From an uncultured Ectothiorhodospiraceae bacterium (GTDB taxonomy: Bacteria; Pseudomonadota; Gammaproteobacteria; UBA6429; Thiohalophilaceae): a DNA stretch of 64,000 bases. Location of the stretch: NCBI GenBank assembly GCA_947259575.1, contig CAMYMU010000024.1, positions 186,001 through 250,000 on the forward strand, written 5' to 3'. This document shows positions 17,382-27,413 of the stretch, piece by piece; position 1 is the first letter of the stretch, and the number at the start of each line of letters is the position of its first letter. The position numbers were made by a program, and so were the translations under genes. A model generated the notes under the pieces. It did no database searches. It saw nothing but the letters and a program-made list of their open reading frames with translations, and had not been told where the DNA came from.

Positions 17382-18583
17382 AAGGTATTGCGGTTTTAGG
17401 CTCAACTGGCACTATTGGCGTCAACACTCTCGATGTCATCCGCCGACATGCAGAGCAATATCGCGTTGTCGCGCTTACTGCGAATACCCAGGTGGATCGT
17501 TTGCTTGAGCAGTGCATTGAGTTTCAGCCAGAGTTTGCGGTCATAGTCGATGAAAACGCGGCAAGTATTTTAGAGCAAAAAATAAAACAGCAGGGGCTGG
17601 ATACAAAGGTGCTGCAAGGTGCTAAATCGCTTGAGACAGTTGTAGCGCTCGATGCTGTAAACAGTGTGATGGCTGCAATTGTTGGTGCTGCTGGTCTTGA
17701 CTCAAGTCTTGCAGCAGCAAGGGCCGGTAAGCGCATTTTGCTTGCCAATAAAGAATCCCTGGTTATGTCAGGTAAACTGTTTATGGACGAAGTGCAAAAA
17801 CATAATGCAGAGTTGTTACCCATTGACAGTGAGCACAATGCTATTTTCCAATGCATGCCGAGCAATTATGCAAAAGGTTTGGATGACATCGGGGTTAAAC
17901 AAATATTACTGACAGGTTCAGGTGGTCCGTTCAGAGAATTGCCATTAGAGCAATTTGCACAAGTTACACCTGAACAAGCGATTGCACACCCAAATTGGGA
18001 AATGGGTAAAAAGATTTCAGTTGATTCAGCGACCATGATGAACAAAGGCCTGGAACTGATTGAAGCCTGTTGGTTATTCAATACGAGTAGTGACCGGGTT
18101 AAAATAGTCTTGCACCCACAGAGCATTATACACTCAATGGTTGAATATGTAGATGGCTCTATTCTTGCGCAAATGGGACAACCTGATATGCGCACCCCTA
18201 TTGCGCACGCTTTGGCATGGCCTGAACGGATTGCCTCTGGGGTTAATTCCCTTGATCTTATTAATATGGGACACTTGGAGTTTACCGAGCCGGATATGCG
18301 CCGCTACCCCTGCCTGTTGCTGGCGAAAGAAGCCATGTTGCAGGGCGGCACCGCTACAGCGATATTAAATGCGGCAAATGAGGTGGCGGTCCAGGCTTTT
18401 TTAGATAGGGAATTGAACTTTACTGATATTGCGAAGACTGTTGAATATACGCTGGAGCAAATCACGGTTGAGCCGGCGCTGTCAATTGAGATAGTAACAA
18501 AAACTGATGAGCGAGCTCGCCAGGTGGCGCAGGAGTTTATTCATGCGCAACAGCTTAACACTATACGATTAAAGAATAGTTAA
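17378..18583 (+). CDS. dxr: 1-deoxy-D-xylulose 5-phosphate reductoisomerase
   Basis: First committed step of the MEP isoprenoid pathway, converting DXP to MEP with NADPH. The 401 residues show the Rossmann motif GSTGTIGVNTLDV at 8-20, LANKESLVMSG, the metal-site region LPIDSEHNAIFQ, the flexible loop region LTGSGGPFRE and MMNKGLELIEA. Together with ispD and ispF further along, three MEP pathway genes lie in this window. Confidence 0.97.
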   Translation: MKGIAVLGSTGTIGVNTLDVIRRHAEQYRVVALTANTQVDRLLEQCIEFQPEFAVIVDENAASILEQKIKQQGLDTKVLQGAKSLETVVALDAVNSVMAAIVGAAGLDSSLAAARAGKRILLANKESLVMSGKLFMDEVQKHNAELLPIDSEHNAIFQCMPSNYAKGLDDIGVKQILLTGSGGPFRELPLEQFAQVTPEQAIAHPNWEMGKKISVDSATMMNKGLELIEACWLFNTSSDRVKIVLHPQSIIHSMVEYVDGSILAQMGQPDMRTPIAHALAWPERIASGVNSLDLINMGHLEFTEPDMRRYPCLLLAKEAMLQGGTATAILNAANEVAVQAFLDRELNFTDIAKTVEYTLEQITVEPALSIEIVTKTDERARQVAQEFIHAQQLNTIRLKNS

Positions 18584-18597
18584 TAGAAGATCATTTA

Positions 18598-19959
18598 ATG
18601 TTTGATGTACTTTATACAATCTTGTCATTCCTTGTTGCGATTGGAATTCTGATCGCAATTCATGAGTTTGGTCATTTTTGGGTTGCAAAGAAACTTGGCG
18701 TGAAGGTTTTACGCTTCTCTATTGGGATGGGTAAACCCATCTGGAAGAAAACCTTTGGTGCCGACAAGACTGAATTTGTTTTAGCCGCCATTCCGATTGG
18801 TGGTTACGTGTCAATGCTAAATGAGCAAGAAGGTGAAGTCGCAGAAGAAGAAAAGCATCGAGCCTTTAATCGACAGAAAATCTGGAGACGTTCTCTGATT
18901 GTACTTGCCGGTCCAGCTTTTAATTTTTTATTAGCGCTTCTAATCTATTGGGGTATTTCTGTTGGTGGTGTAGAAGGAACGGTCCCCGTAATTAAGCAAA
19001 TTGAACATGGTTCGATTGCAGAGCGTGCCGGCTTAGAGAGGGGGGCTCAAATCATTAGTGTACAAGGCTGGGATACACCAACCTGGGATTCGGTTTTTCA
19101 GGAGGCAATTCCACATCTGGTCGACCGTGGTGAATTAAGGTTAACCGCAAAAGATGGATCAGGGATTATAAGAGAACATGTTCTGGATCTCTCTACTATA
19201 GACATTAACCGAAGTTTAAAACGACCGCTCGATGAAATGGGCATGTACTGGGTGGAAGTCCCAGCAGTTATCGGTAAAGTCATAAAAGATTCTCCTGCTG
19301 AGAAAGCGGGAATGCTGTTGGGCGATCGAATTATCGTCATGGGTAATAAAAAAATAAATCACTGGAATCAAGTGTCACGTTTTCTTGCGGACAAGGCCAA
19401 GAAAACGTTTCCTCTTGTGGTGGAGCGTGCAGGCCAAGAAGTTACGTTAATGATCACACCCGATGAAGTCGAGGAAAAAGGAATTAAGTTTGGGCGTATT
19501 GGGGTTGCACCAAAAACACCGGATCTACAAGAATCTGATTATAAGCGTGCAGTTAACCAATATTCCGTTCTCGATGCAATTGGTTACTCAATTCATAGAA
19601 CCTGGAATGTTACTTATACTACCACGCATGCGCTTTATTTAATGGTGACAATGGAGATGTCGCTAACCAATATTAGTGGCCCTGTTAATATTGCTGTGGT
19701 TGCGGGGAAATCTGCAAGCATTGGTATTACCCAATACATATTGTTCCTCGCCTTAGTGAGTATAAGTTTGGGTATTTTGAATTTATTGCCTATCCCTATA
19801 CTCGATGGTGGGCATTTACTTTATTATTTGATTGAAGCTGTAAAAGGTAGCCCTGTATCTGATTTTGTCGAAGCCATAGGCCAGCGAATTGGTATTATGT
19901 TGCTCATTATGCTGATGTTACTGGCGTTTTATAATGATATTGTGCGGTTAGCTACTTAA
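18598..19959 (+). CDS. rseP: Site-2 intramembrane zinc protease RseP
   Basis: Cleaves the anti-sigma factor RseA inside the membrane after DegS, releasing sigma-E, and clears signal peptide remnants. Seen in 453 residues: the zinc motif HEFGH at 22-26 within the first membrane segment, two periplasmic PDZ domains (about 115-190 and 205-285), and the second active-site motif NLLPIPILDGGHL near the C-terminus. Length matches E. coli RseP (450). It is followed by bamA after three bases, linking envelope stress control with outer-membrane assembly. Confidence 0.97.
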   Translation: MFDVLYTILSFLVAIGILIAIHEFGHFWVAKKLGVKVLRFSIGMGKPIWKKTFGADKTEFVLAAIPIGGYVSMLNEQEGEVAEEEKHRAFNRQKIWRRSLIVLAGPAFNFLLALLIYWGISVGGVEGTVPVIKQIEHGSIAERAGLERGAQIISVQGWDTPTWDSVFQEAIPHLVDRGELRLTAKDGSGIIREHVLDLSTIDINRSLKRPLDEMGMYWVEVPAVIGKVIKDSPAEKAGMLLGDRIIVMGNKKINHWNQVSRFLADKAKKTFPLVVERAGQEVTLMITPDEVEEKGIKFGRIGVAPKTPDLQESDYKRAVNQYSVLDAIGYSIHRTWNVTYTTTHALYLMVTMEMSLTNISGPVNIAVVAGKSASIGITQYILFLALVSISLGILNLLPIPILDGGHLLYYLIEAVKGSPVSDFVEAIGQRIGIMLLIMLMLLAFYNDIVRLAT

Positions 19960-19962
19960 ATT

Positions 19963-22293
19963 ATGAAAAAGTCTTTACCTATTTTGGCAACACTTTTGTT
20001 TGCCCCTCAAGCACATGCATTCGAGACTTTCACGGTTAGTGATATACGTCTCGAAGGACTGCAACGAATTTCTATCGGCACCGTATTTAACTATCTACCA
20101 GTTAAGGTTGGTGAAACACTTAGCGACGAAGATTCATCGGCTGTGGTCAGAAAGTTATATAAAACAGGTTTCTTTAAAGACGTACGGCTTGAGCGTGAAG
20201 GCGACGTGCTAGTAATTTTTGTCTCTGAACGGCCATCAATTTATGAGATTAAATTTGAAGGTAACTCGGATATTGAAACGGATATGCTGCTTAAGGCATT
20301 AAGCGCACAGGGTTTTAAGGCTGGTGGTACTTTCGATCAGTCTGTGTTAGACAAAATGACACAGGAATTAAAGCGTCAATATTATAGCCTTGGTAAGTAT
20401 GGTGTAAAAGTCGAATCGATTGCTAAGCCTCTGGAAAGAAATCGTGTTGCAATTCAGGTCAATATTTCTGAGGGCGAAGAAGCTGAAGTCTATGCTCTAA
20501 ATGTGATTGGAAACACAGTGTTCGATGATGAGAAGTTAACCAGTATAATGCAGCTTGGTAACGAAGGTATATTTGGCGGCCGCGAGAATTATTCGCGACA
20601 GGTGTTGGCTGGTGATCTTGAAAATCTGCGTTCTTACTATATGGATCGTGGTTATATTAATTTTCAAATCGACTCCACTCAGGTCTCACTGACACCAAAC
20701 AAAGAAGATGTTTATGTCACGGTGAATATCTCAGAAGGAAAAGTGTTTACTGTACGTGGTGTTAAGCTGGTGGGAGATCTGATTCTTTCCCAGGAAGTGC
20801 TCGACGAAAATATAAAGATATACAAAGGGGATATATTTTCAAGACGTCGTGTCGCAGATACGCGTAAAAATATTTCAGAACGATTAGCCGAGCTAGGTTA
20901 TCCGTTTGCAAACGTGAACGTAACACCAGATGTTGACGAAGATTCTCAAACTGTTGAGTTATCCGTCGTGGTTGATCCAGGTCGGCGAGTTTATGTGCGC
21001 AGAGTTAATATCACAGGTAATCGTAAAACCGATGATGATGTTGTACGTCGCGAGGTGCGCCAGTTTGAAAATGATTGGTTCTCCACAACAAAAGTTGCGC
21101 TTACCAAGACTCGATTAGATAGGACTGGATTTTATAATGATGTAAGCATGAGTACACCTGCTGTCCCAGGTACAAATGACCAGGTTGATTTAAATATTAA
21201 AGTCGACGAACGCTCGACCGGTAATCTTTCGCTGGGTGTTGGCTTTTCCGAGACACAAGGGGCCTTGCTTAATTTTTCTATTACACAAGATAACTTTATG
21301 GGTGGCGGTAAAAAAGTTGGGGTAAGAATTGATAACAGTGATGCAACACAGCAGTACAGTTTTTCAATCACCGATCCCTATTTTACCGATGATGGAGTCA
21401 GTCAGAGTATCTCCTTCCTGTCTCGTAAACTTGATGCAGAAGATGCGGATATAACTAGCTATATTGTCAATACTGATTCGGTTCGTCTAGGTTATGGTTT
21501 TCCATTAAGCGAATACTCATTTACGAATCATGGTGTCGCGATTGAAGACACTGAATTAATTTACGGCTCTAATACAGCTGTAGAGATTTTCAACCCGGAT
21601 TATCCATCTGTTCCTGGCGAACAGCCTGGTTTTATACAGGCAAACAATAATGGCGACAATAATTATCTCCTTTACAAATTGAATGGTAGTTGGAGTTACG
21701 ACACACGTAATCGCGCAATTTTTGCGGATGATGGTTTTCGTACTCGCCTTAACTATGAAGTGGCATTGCCAGGTAGTGAACTCGAGTTTTATAAACTCAG
21801 TTTCAGTTATTTGCACTATCTCAAACTGGCGGAGGGGTACACTTTCCGTTACAAGCTGGATCTGGATTATGGTGACGCTTATGGCGACACGACAGCATTA
21901 CCACCTTTTGAACGATTCTTTGCAGGTGGTAGTCGTACTGTTCGTGGTTTTGACGGCAATACCTTAAGTGTACAGGACACTAATGGTGATCCATTTGGTG
22001 GTGATCGACGTTTGGTTACCAGCCTGGAAATGATCCTGCCCAATCCTTTTTCTGAGCAAAGCAAAGAGATGCGCATGACGGCATTTGTTGATGGTGGTTA
22101 TGCATGGTCATCGACTTCAGCTCTCGAGGAAGAGAAAAATATGGACCTTGGTTTGATACGTTACTCTGCCGGTGTTGGGCTCATTTGGATAACCCCAGTG
22201 GGTATAATGCGATTCAGCCTCGCTGAGCCATTGAATGAAAAGCCCCAAGATGATACAACTTCATTTCAGTTCACGCTCGGCACAGACTTTTAG
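19963..22293 (+). CDS. bamA: Outer-membrane protein assembly factor BamA
   Basis: Core of the BAM complex that inserts beta-barrel proteins in the outer membrane. The 776-residue product has a signal peptide of about 19 residues ending QAHA, five POTRA repeats (about 22-420), and a 16-strand barrel. The conserved loop-6 motif VRGF occurs in GGSRTVRGFDGN near residue 650, and the protein ends in Phe as outer-membrane proteins do (FTLGTDF). Flanked by rseP and skp in the standard order. Confidence 0.97.
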   Translation: MKKSLPILATLLFAPQAHAFETFTVSDIRLEGLQRISIGTVFNYLPVKVGETLSDEDSSAVVRKLYKTGFFKDVRLEREGDVLVIFVSERPSIYEIKFEGNSDIETDMLLKALSAQGFKAGGTFDQSVLDKMTQELKRQYYSLGKYGVKVESIAKPLERNRVAIQVNISEGEEAEVYALNVIGNTVFDDEKLTSIMQLGNEGIFGGRENYSRQVLAGDLENLRSYYMDRGYINFQIDSTQVSLTPNKEDVYVTVNISEGKVFTVRGVKLVGDLILSQEVLDENIKIYKGDIFSRRRVADTRKNISERLAELGYPFANVNVTPDVDEDSQTVELSVVVDPGRRVYVRRVNITGNRKTDDDVVRREVRQFENDWFSTTKVALTKTRLDRTGFYNDVSMSTPAVPGTNDQVDLNIKVDERSTGNLSLGVGFSETQGALLNFSITQDNFMGGGKKVGVRIDNSDATQQYSFSITDPYFTDDGVSQSISFLSRKLDAEDADITSYIVNTDSVRLGYGFPLSEYSFTNHGVAIEDTELIYGSNTAVEIFNPDYPSVPGEQPGFIQANNNGDNNYLLYKLNGSWSYDTRNRAIFADDGFRTRLNYEVALPGSELEFYKLSFSYLHYLKLAEGYTFRYKLDLDYGDAYGDTTALPPFERFFAGGSRTVRGFDGNTLSVQDTNGDPFGGDRRLVTSLEMILPNPFSEQSKEMRMTAFVDGGYAWSSTSALEEEKNMDLGLIRYSAGVGLIWITPVGIMRFSLAEPLNEKPQDDTTSFQFTLGTDF

Positions 22294-22318
22294 CCATATA
22301 ATCAAGCACTTAGCTCAA

Positions 22319-22879
22319 ATGGTGAAAATGAATACAGTAAATTTTAAATATATCCTGTCTATACTGGTGGTTTTGGCCTCACTATGGTCGGTGGGGGCTT
22401 CTGCCCAGAATCTGAAGGTAGGGTATATTGACACTGCCAAAGTGCTCTCGGATGCCCCACAAGCTGATGTAGCAAGAAAAAAACTTGAAGATGAATTTAA
22501 TCCCCGCGATCAGGAGATCGTAAAGTTACAGAAAAAGCTCAAACAGCTAAAAGAAAAACAAGAGCGTGATGCAAAACTCATGACACAGGCAGAAAGCATT
22601 AAGCTGGAACGCAACATTGTTTCTCTGAAACGGGATATCAAACGCGCTAAGGAAGAATTTAACGAAGATTTCAATTTAAGACGAAATGAAGAACTTGCCA
22701 AACTGCATAAGTTGATTTCAAAGACGACGATTCAAACAGCCGAGGAATTAAAGTACGACATCATACTCAGTGATAACGTGCTTTATATTAATAAGCGTGT
22801 TGATATCACTGACATAATCATAAAACGTTTGCAAAAATTACAAAAAGGTCCTGGCCGTTCTTCCAGTAAATCAAATTAA
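22319..22879 (+). CDS. skp: Periplasmic chaperone Skp/OmpH
   Basis: A trimeric jellyfish-shaped chaperone that carries unfolded outer-membrane proteins across the periplasm to BamA. The 186-residue product has a signal peptide (hydrophobic ILSILVVLASLW, cleavage after GASA), the start NLKVGYIDTAKVLSDAPQ and a long charged coiled coil rich in Lys and Glu. Start could be ATG 22319 or ATG 22328; neither has a strong ribosome-binding site. A longer frame overlapping the end of bamA is not needed. The gene follows bamA by 25 bases. Confidence 0.92.
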   Translation: MVKMNTVNFKYILSILVVLASLWSVGASAQNLKVGYIDTAKVLSDAPQADVARKKLEDEFNPRDQEIVKLQKKLKQLKEKQERDAKLMTQAESIKLERNIVSLKRDIKRAKEEFNEDFNLRRNEELAKLHKLISKTTIQTAEELKYDIILSDNVLYINKRVDITDIIIKRLQKLQKGPGRSSSKSN

Positions 22880-22904
22880 CACCAAAATGAATTAGGACTT
22901 AAAC

Positions 22905-23921
22905 GTGGCATGGACCCTTGGAAAACTTGCAGAACTTGTTAATGGTCAGGTTAAAGGCGATGAGTCTGTAGCAATTGATTCTGTTGCTACTCTGGCTGAT
23001 GCAGTTAAAGGTCAGATTAGTTTTCTAACTAGTACTAAATATAAACCTTTTTTAGCAACGACCCAGGCTTCAGCGGTGATAATTGCTGCTGAAGATGAGA
23101 CTCCAGCTAATTTGCTAATTGTAGAGAACCCACACGCAGCCTACGCTAAGGTTGCTCAAGAACTTTATCCAAGAACAGTAATTGACCCAGGAATACATCC
23201 TACCGCAACAGTGCATGATTCTTGCACTATTCATGAGTCAGCTCATATTGGCCCGAATGTTGTTGTCGAAGAAAATGTGATCATTGATGAAAGAGTCAGT
23301 ATCGGAGCAAATAGTTTTATTGGCAGGGAATCACATATTGGTAAAGAGACGCTTATTTATCCACTCGTTACGCTTTATCATGAAACTGTGATTGGAATGC
23401 GTTGTATCATTCACTCAAATGTTGTTATCGGCGCGGATGGTTTTGGATTTGCATTTGACAATGGTGTTTGGTTAAAAATACCACAAGTAGGCAAGGCCGT
23501 GATTGGTAATGATGTGGAGATTGGTGCCTGCTCGACGATCGACAGGGGTGCCATCGGCGACACCGTCATTGGAGATGGTGTCAAGCTGGATAACCAGATA
23601 CAAATTGCGCATAATGTACAGGTCGGCGATCAATCTGTCATAGCGGCGCAGTCCGGTATAGCGGGTAGTACTAAAATTGGAAAACACTTCATGATAGGTG
23701 GTCACGTAGCAGTATCAGGACACCTGGAAATTACCGATAATGTGGTGGTTACGGGCAAGTCGACAGTGACCAAGTCGATCAAAGAGCCGGGTAGTTACTC
23801 ATCCACAATACCCGTAGAACCCAGTAATAAATGGCGTCGTTATGTGGGACGTTTCAAGCGGTTAGAGAGCTTGTCCAAGCGTGTAGCGAAGTGTGAAGAA
23901 ATATTAAAAGATAAGGACTAG
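22905..23921 (+). CDS. lpxD: UDP-3-O-(3-hydroxyacyl)glucosamine N-acyltransferase
   Basis: Third step of lipid A synthesis: adds the N-linked 3-hydroxyacyl chain from acyl-ACP at position 2 of the sugar. The 338-residue product starts with GTG (AWTLGKLAELVNG), has the uridine-binding N-terminal domain, hexapeptide repeats from about 95 to 300, and the catalytic His H236 in IQIAHNVQVG. In this organism its acceptor may carry an amide at C3 instead of an ester (see gnnA and gnnB). First gene of the lpxD-fabZ-lpxA run. Confidence 0.96.
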   Translation: MAWTLGKLAELVNGQVKGDESVAIDSVATLADAVKGQISFLTSTKYKPFLATTQASAVIIAAEDETPANLLIVENPHAAYAKVAQELYPRTVIDPGIHPTATVHDSCTIHESAHIGPNVVVEENVIIDERVSIGANSFIGRESHIGKETLIYPLVTLYHETVIGMRCIIHSNVVIGADGFGFAFDNGVWLKIPQVGKAVIGNDVEIGACSTIDRGAIGDTVIGDGVKLDNQIQIAHNVQVGDQSVIAAQSGIAGSTKIGKHFMIGGHVAVSGHLEITDNVVVTGKSTVTKSIKEPGSYSSTIPVEPSNKWRRYVGRFKRLESLSKRVAKCEEILKDKD

Positions 23922-23924
23922 ACC

Positions 23925-24371
23925 TTGGGCACATTAGATATACATGAAATTTTGAAGCATTTACCTCATCGGTATCCGTTTTTGTTAATCGATCGTGTGA
24001 CAGAATACGAAGTAGATTCGCATTTAATAGGGTACAAAAATGTTACGCACAACGAACCCTACTTTACAGGTCATTTTCCTCAGCGGCCCGTTATGCCGGG
24101 TGTTCTAATTCTTGAGGCATTGGCACAGGCAACAGGCATACTTGCCTTTAAATCAACGGGTCGTGTACCTGATGAGAACTCTCTCTATTATTTTGTCGGT
24201 GTTGATAACGCACGTTTTAAGCGTGTTGTTGAACCGGGCGATCAGCTGATTTTAAAAGTCACCTATTTAAAGAAAAAACGTGGCATCTGGAAGTTTGAAG
24301 CTGAAGCCACGGTTGACGATGACTTGGTGTGTTCCGCTGACATCATGTGTGCAGAAAGAGAGGTGCAATGA
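23925..24371 (+). CDS. fabZ: 3-hydroxyacyl-ACP dehydratase FabZ
   Basis: Dehydrates 3-hydroxyacyl-ACP in fatty acid elongation, thereby competing with LpxA and LpxD for the same acyl-ACP pool. 148 residues with the hot-dog fold; catalytic H50 in [12 protein letters not shown] and E64 in LILEALAQ. It uses a TTG start at 23925 ([18 protein letters not shown]) with AAGGA at 23913-23917. It begins four bases after lpxD and overlaps lpxA by four bases. Confidence 0.95.
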   Translation: MGTLDIHEILKHLPHRYPFLLIDRVTEYEVDSHLIGYKNVTHNEPYFTGHFPQRPVMPGVLILEALAQATGILAFKSTGRVPDENSLYYFVGVDNARFKRVVEPGDQLILKVTYLKKKRGIWKFEAEATVDDDLVCSADIMCAEREVQ

Positions 24372-25141
24372 GCATCGACCAACGAGCTGTTATCGATCCT
24401 GCAGCACGTCTAGGCGAAAATGTTAGTGTAGGGCCTTTCAGTATTATTGGTCCTGATGTTGAGATCGATGAAGGAACCTGGATTGGCCCCCATGTTGTTA
24501 TCAATGGGCCAACGACTATCGGTAAAGATAACCGAATTTTTCAATTCGCATCTGTTGGCGAAATTCCACAAGATAAAAAATTTCATGATGAACGTTCACG
24601 TCTGGAAATAGGTGATCGTAATACCATTCGTGAATTCGTTACTATCAATCGGGGTACGGAAGATGGTGGTGGTATAACCAAAATTGGTTCTGACAACTGG
24701 TTTATGGCCTATATTCATATTGCCCACGATTGCATTCTCGGTAATAACATCATCATGGCGAATGCGGCATCATTAGCAGGCCATGTGCGTATCGATGACT
24801 TTGCTATTCTCGGTGGTTTCACCCTGGTGCATCAGTTTTGCGCGATTGGTTCTCATGCATTTTGTGGTATGGGTAGTGCTATAAGTAAAGATGTTCCACC
24901 TTATATCATGGTCAATGGCAACCCGGCACATCCACATGGTTTAAATGTTGAAGGGCTGAAAAGAATGAAGCTTGATAAAGAGACGATGTCAGGGCTCCGT
25001 GAAGCATATAAGATTATTTACCGGGGCGGGCATACAACTAAAGAAGCGACGACACATTTGTCAGGTCTAAGTCAGACGTGCAAAGAGGTTTCAGAGATGG
25101 TTGCTTTTATACAAAACTCCCAACGGGGCATATTGCGTTAG
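24368..25141 (+). CDS. lpxA: Acyl-ACP:UDP-N-acetylglucosamine (or UDP-GlcNAc3N) acyltransferase
   Basis: First step of lipid A synthesis. The product from ATG 24368 is 257 residues. The left-handed beta helix is clear, with the catalytic His H120 in HIAHDC (equal to E. coli H125) and H117. At the hydrocarbon-ruler position, equal to E. coli Gly173, there is M168 (HAFCGMGSA). Met there selects C10 chains in Pseudomonas aeruginosa and in engineered E. coli LpxA, so a 3-hydroxydecanoyl chain is expected. E. coli R205 is replaced by M200. Because gnnA and gnnB lie next door, the acceptor may be the 3-amino sugar, giving an amide. ATGA overlap with fabZ. The convergent lpxB ends 24 bases away. Confidence 0.95.
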   Translation: MSIDQRAVIDPAARLGENVSVGPFSIIGPDVEIDEGTWIGPHVVINGPTTIGKDNRIFQFASVGEIPQDKKFHDERSRLEIGDRNTIREFVTINRGTEDGGGITKIGSDNWFMAYIHIAHDCILGNNIIMANAASLAGHVRIDDFAILGGFTLVHQFCAIGSHAFCGMGSAISKDVPPYIMVNGNPAHPHGLNVEGLKRMKLDKETMSGLREAYKIIYRGGHTTKEATTHLSGLSQTCKEVSEMVAFIQNSQRGILR

Positions 25142-25165
25142 TTGTTTTTTTATAACCGAACTTGA

Positions 25166-26299
25166 TTACTTTAACATATCAAGTGTAAGTCCTGCCATAT
25201 TTTCAATCCCGCCTTCTGAGCCAAGCATGGCTTCTATTTCCGCAAGTTCGTTTGCCATTTTTTCACGTAAGTCTGGGTTGTTAACTATATCAACTAGTAG
25301 CGCACTGATTTTTTCAGGAGTCGCGTCATGTTGAATTAGTTCAGGTGCGATGCGTTTGTCTGCGACGATATTACATAAGCCGATGTGTTTGATTTTCAAC
25401 ATGCGACTGACGATCACATAGGTTAGCCAGGCTACTTTATTGATGATGATCATTGGGGTTTTGAGTAAGGCGATTTCTAGCGTTACTGTACCTGATACAG
25501 TTAGAACGACATCACAACAAGCGATAACATCGTAGGCACGGTTGTTGATGACCTTAACATTAAGATCAGCATATTTTTCTAATACTTCTGTGAGCTCGGA
25601 TTCATCCAGGCTATCCGCTAGCGGTAAAATAAACTGTGTATCTGCAATTTGCGATCGGGTTAAACGCGCAGACTCAAAGATAATACCGATTAAACGTTTT
25701 ATTTCGCTTCGACGGCTACCAGGCAAGAGTCCAATAACTGGTTTGCTGGAATCCAGTTCAAACTCTTCAAGCAGAACGGCTTTTTCTTTGCTGGGTGTAA
25801 CTTCATTCACCAGTGGATGACCTACAAATTTTACCGGGACATCGTGTTTTGTGTAAAACTCAGTCTCAAAGGGAAATACCACAGCCATCATATCTACCAG
25901 ACGTTTGATTTTCTTGACACGATATTGTCGCCAGGCCCAGATTTGCGGACTGATATAAAATAGTACTTTAACGCCATGTTGTTTAGCGTGTTTGGCGAGA
26001 CGCAGATTAAATTCAGGGTAATCGACCAGTATGAGTAAATCAGGCGGGGCTTGTGTTATTAAATCGCGCATTTGATTTAATGCGCCGAAGATTACTTTAC
26101 GATGAGCCCATATTTCAATCAGGCCAACCACGGCCATCTCTTTTGAATCGACCATGACTTCGGCACCTGCCGCGCGCATATTGTCACCACCGATGCCATA
26201 AAAGTGCACGTCAGCATTTTTTTGTTTAGTGGCGCTAATGATTTTTCCGGCGTGCAAATCGCCGGATGCTTCGCCCGCTATGATCATGATACGTTTCAA
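25166..26299 (-). CDS. lpxB: Lipid-A-disaccharide synthase
   Basis: Glycosyltransferase (GT19) that joins UDP-diacyl-glucosamine and lipid X to form the beta-1,6 disaccharide of lipid A. 377 residues with the N-terminal signature IAGEASGDLHAG (7-18), LILVDYPEFNLRLAK, FYISPQIWAWRQYRVKKIK and LLPGSRRSEIKR. It normally follows lpxA on the same strand; here it is on the opposite strand, last in gnnA-gnnB-lpxB, nine bases after gnnB. Its expression should therefore be tied to gnnA/gnnB instead of to lpxDA. Confidence 0.96.
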   Translation of the reverse strand: MKRIMIIAGEASGDLHAGKIISATKQKNADVHFYGIGGDNMRAAGAEVMVDSKEMAVVGLIEIWAHRKVIFGALNQMRDLITQAPPDLLILVDYPEFNLRLAKHAKQHGVKVLFYISPQIWAWRQYRVKKIKRLVDMMAVVFPFETEFYTKHDVPVKFVGHPLVNEVTPSKEKAVLLEEFELDSSKPVIGLLPGSRRSEIKRLIGIIFESARLTRSQIADTQFILPLADSLDESELTEVLEKYADLNVKVINNRAYDVIACCDVVLTVSGTVTLEIALLKTPMIIINKVAWLTYVIVSRMLKIKHIGLCNIVADKRIAPELIQHDATPEKISALLVDIVNNPDLREKMANELAEIEAMLGSEGGIENMAGLTLDMLK

Positions 26300-26308
26300 G
26301 CTGGTTAC

Positions 26309-27397
26309 CTAGAAGATGCTTTTGATAATCGTCGTAATTGAGTCGATTTGTTGATCAGTGATTTCAGGGAAGATGGGCAGTGACATACACTCACTCGCGA
26401 CACGTTCAGAAACGGGCAATGAAACATTTTTATACTCGTCGACAAATACGTTTTGTTTGTGCAGTGGAATAGGGTAGTAGACTGCACAGGCTATCTCTGC
26501 TGCTTGTAACTTTTCCATAATCGCATCACGTTTTGGCGACAACAAGGTGTATTGGTGGTACACGTGATTCCCTTTTTTGTCTTCAAATGGTGGCGCGACA
26601 ACATCTTTTAGCGCTTCAGAATACTTTTGTGCAGCGGCATAACGGTTTTGATTGTACTGATCAATGTTGCGAAGTTTTATTCGCAAAATAGCGGCCTGAA
26701 TCTCGTCGAGTCGGCTGTTGTACCCGATTACATCATGATGATAGCGTTTGCTGCTACCATGATTTCTAAAAATTCGGATTTGCTCTGCGATGTGATCGTC
26801 ATTCGTTGTGACCATGCCTCCGTCACCATAGCAGCCAAGGTTTTTACTTGGGAAGAAGCTATGACATCCTGCCAGGCCTATGCCACCGGTAACCTGATCC
26901 TTGATTTTAGCTCCATATGATTGTGCGCAATCTTCGATGACCTTTAACTTATGTTTTGCTGCTAAGGCCATAATCGTATCCATATCAGCTGGTTGACCAA
27001 AGATATGGACAGGTAAGATGGCTTTGGTGTTTTTGTTGATAGCCTGTTCGATCAAATCAGGATCAAGGTTGAAAGTTTTAGGATCGATATCAACGAATAC
27101 GGGTATCGCACCAACATAGCGGATCGCTTCTGCAGTGGCGATAAAGGTAAATGTCGAAGTTATGACTTCGTCACCTTCACCAATACCTGCCGCAAGCAGT
27201 GCCAGATGCAGGGCATCGGTACCCGAAGCGCAACTTAACGCGTGTTTGACGCCAAGATTGTCTGCGGCCTCTTGCTCAAATTGTTGTACATTTGGGCCGA
27301 GTATAAAATGTGTGTTCTCTAGGACATCAAGGAGTGCTGTATCAATTTCGGCTTTCAGGTTGTGGTACTGAGTTTTTAAATCCACCATCGGGATCAT
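26309..27397 (-). CDS. gnnB: DegT/DnrJ/EryC1-family sugar aminotransferase, probable GnnB
   Basis: A PLP aminotransferase of 362 residues in the sugar-nucleotide family (SGTDAL at 58-63, D156 in EDCAQSYGA, Schiff-base K185 in FFPSKNLGCYGDGG). The ATG at 27397 has AAGGA eight bases before it; a longer frame back to 27478 runs into gnnA and is rejected. In Acidithiobacillus ferrooxidans, GnnB transaminates the 3-keto sugar made by GnnA to UDP-GlcNAc3N, and its genes lie between lpxA and lpxB. The same position here is the main ground for the name. The alternative is a WbpE-like enzyme for a surface polysaccharide, but no polysaccharide genes are nearby. Confidence 0.75.
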   Translation of the reverse strand: MIPMVDLKTQYHNLKAEIDTALLDVLENTHFILGPNVQQFEQEAADNLGVKHALSCASGTDALHLALLAAGIGEGDEVITSTFTFIATAEAIRYVGAIPVFVDIDPKTFNLDPDLIEQAINKNTKAILPVHIFGQPADMDTIMALAAKHKLKVIEDCAQSYGAKIKDQVTGGIGLAGCHSFFPSKNLGCYGDGGMVTTNDDHIAEQIRIFRNHGSSKRYHHDVIGYNSRLDEIQAAILRIKLRNIDQYNQNRYAAAQKYSEALKDVVAPPFEDKKGNHVYHQYTLLSPKRDAIMEKLQAAEIACAVYYPIPLHKQNVFVDEYKNVSLPVSERVASECMSLPIFPEITDQQIDSITTIIKSIF

Positions 27398-27413
27398 AGT
27401 AATTTCCTTAAAA

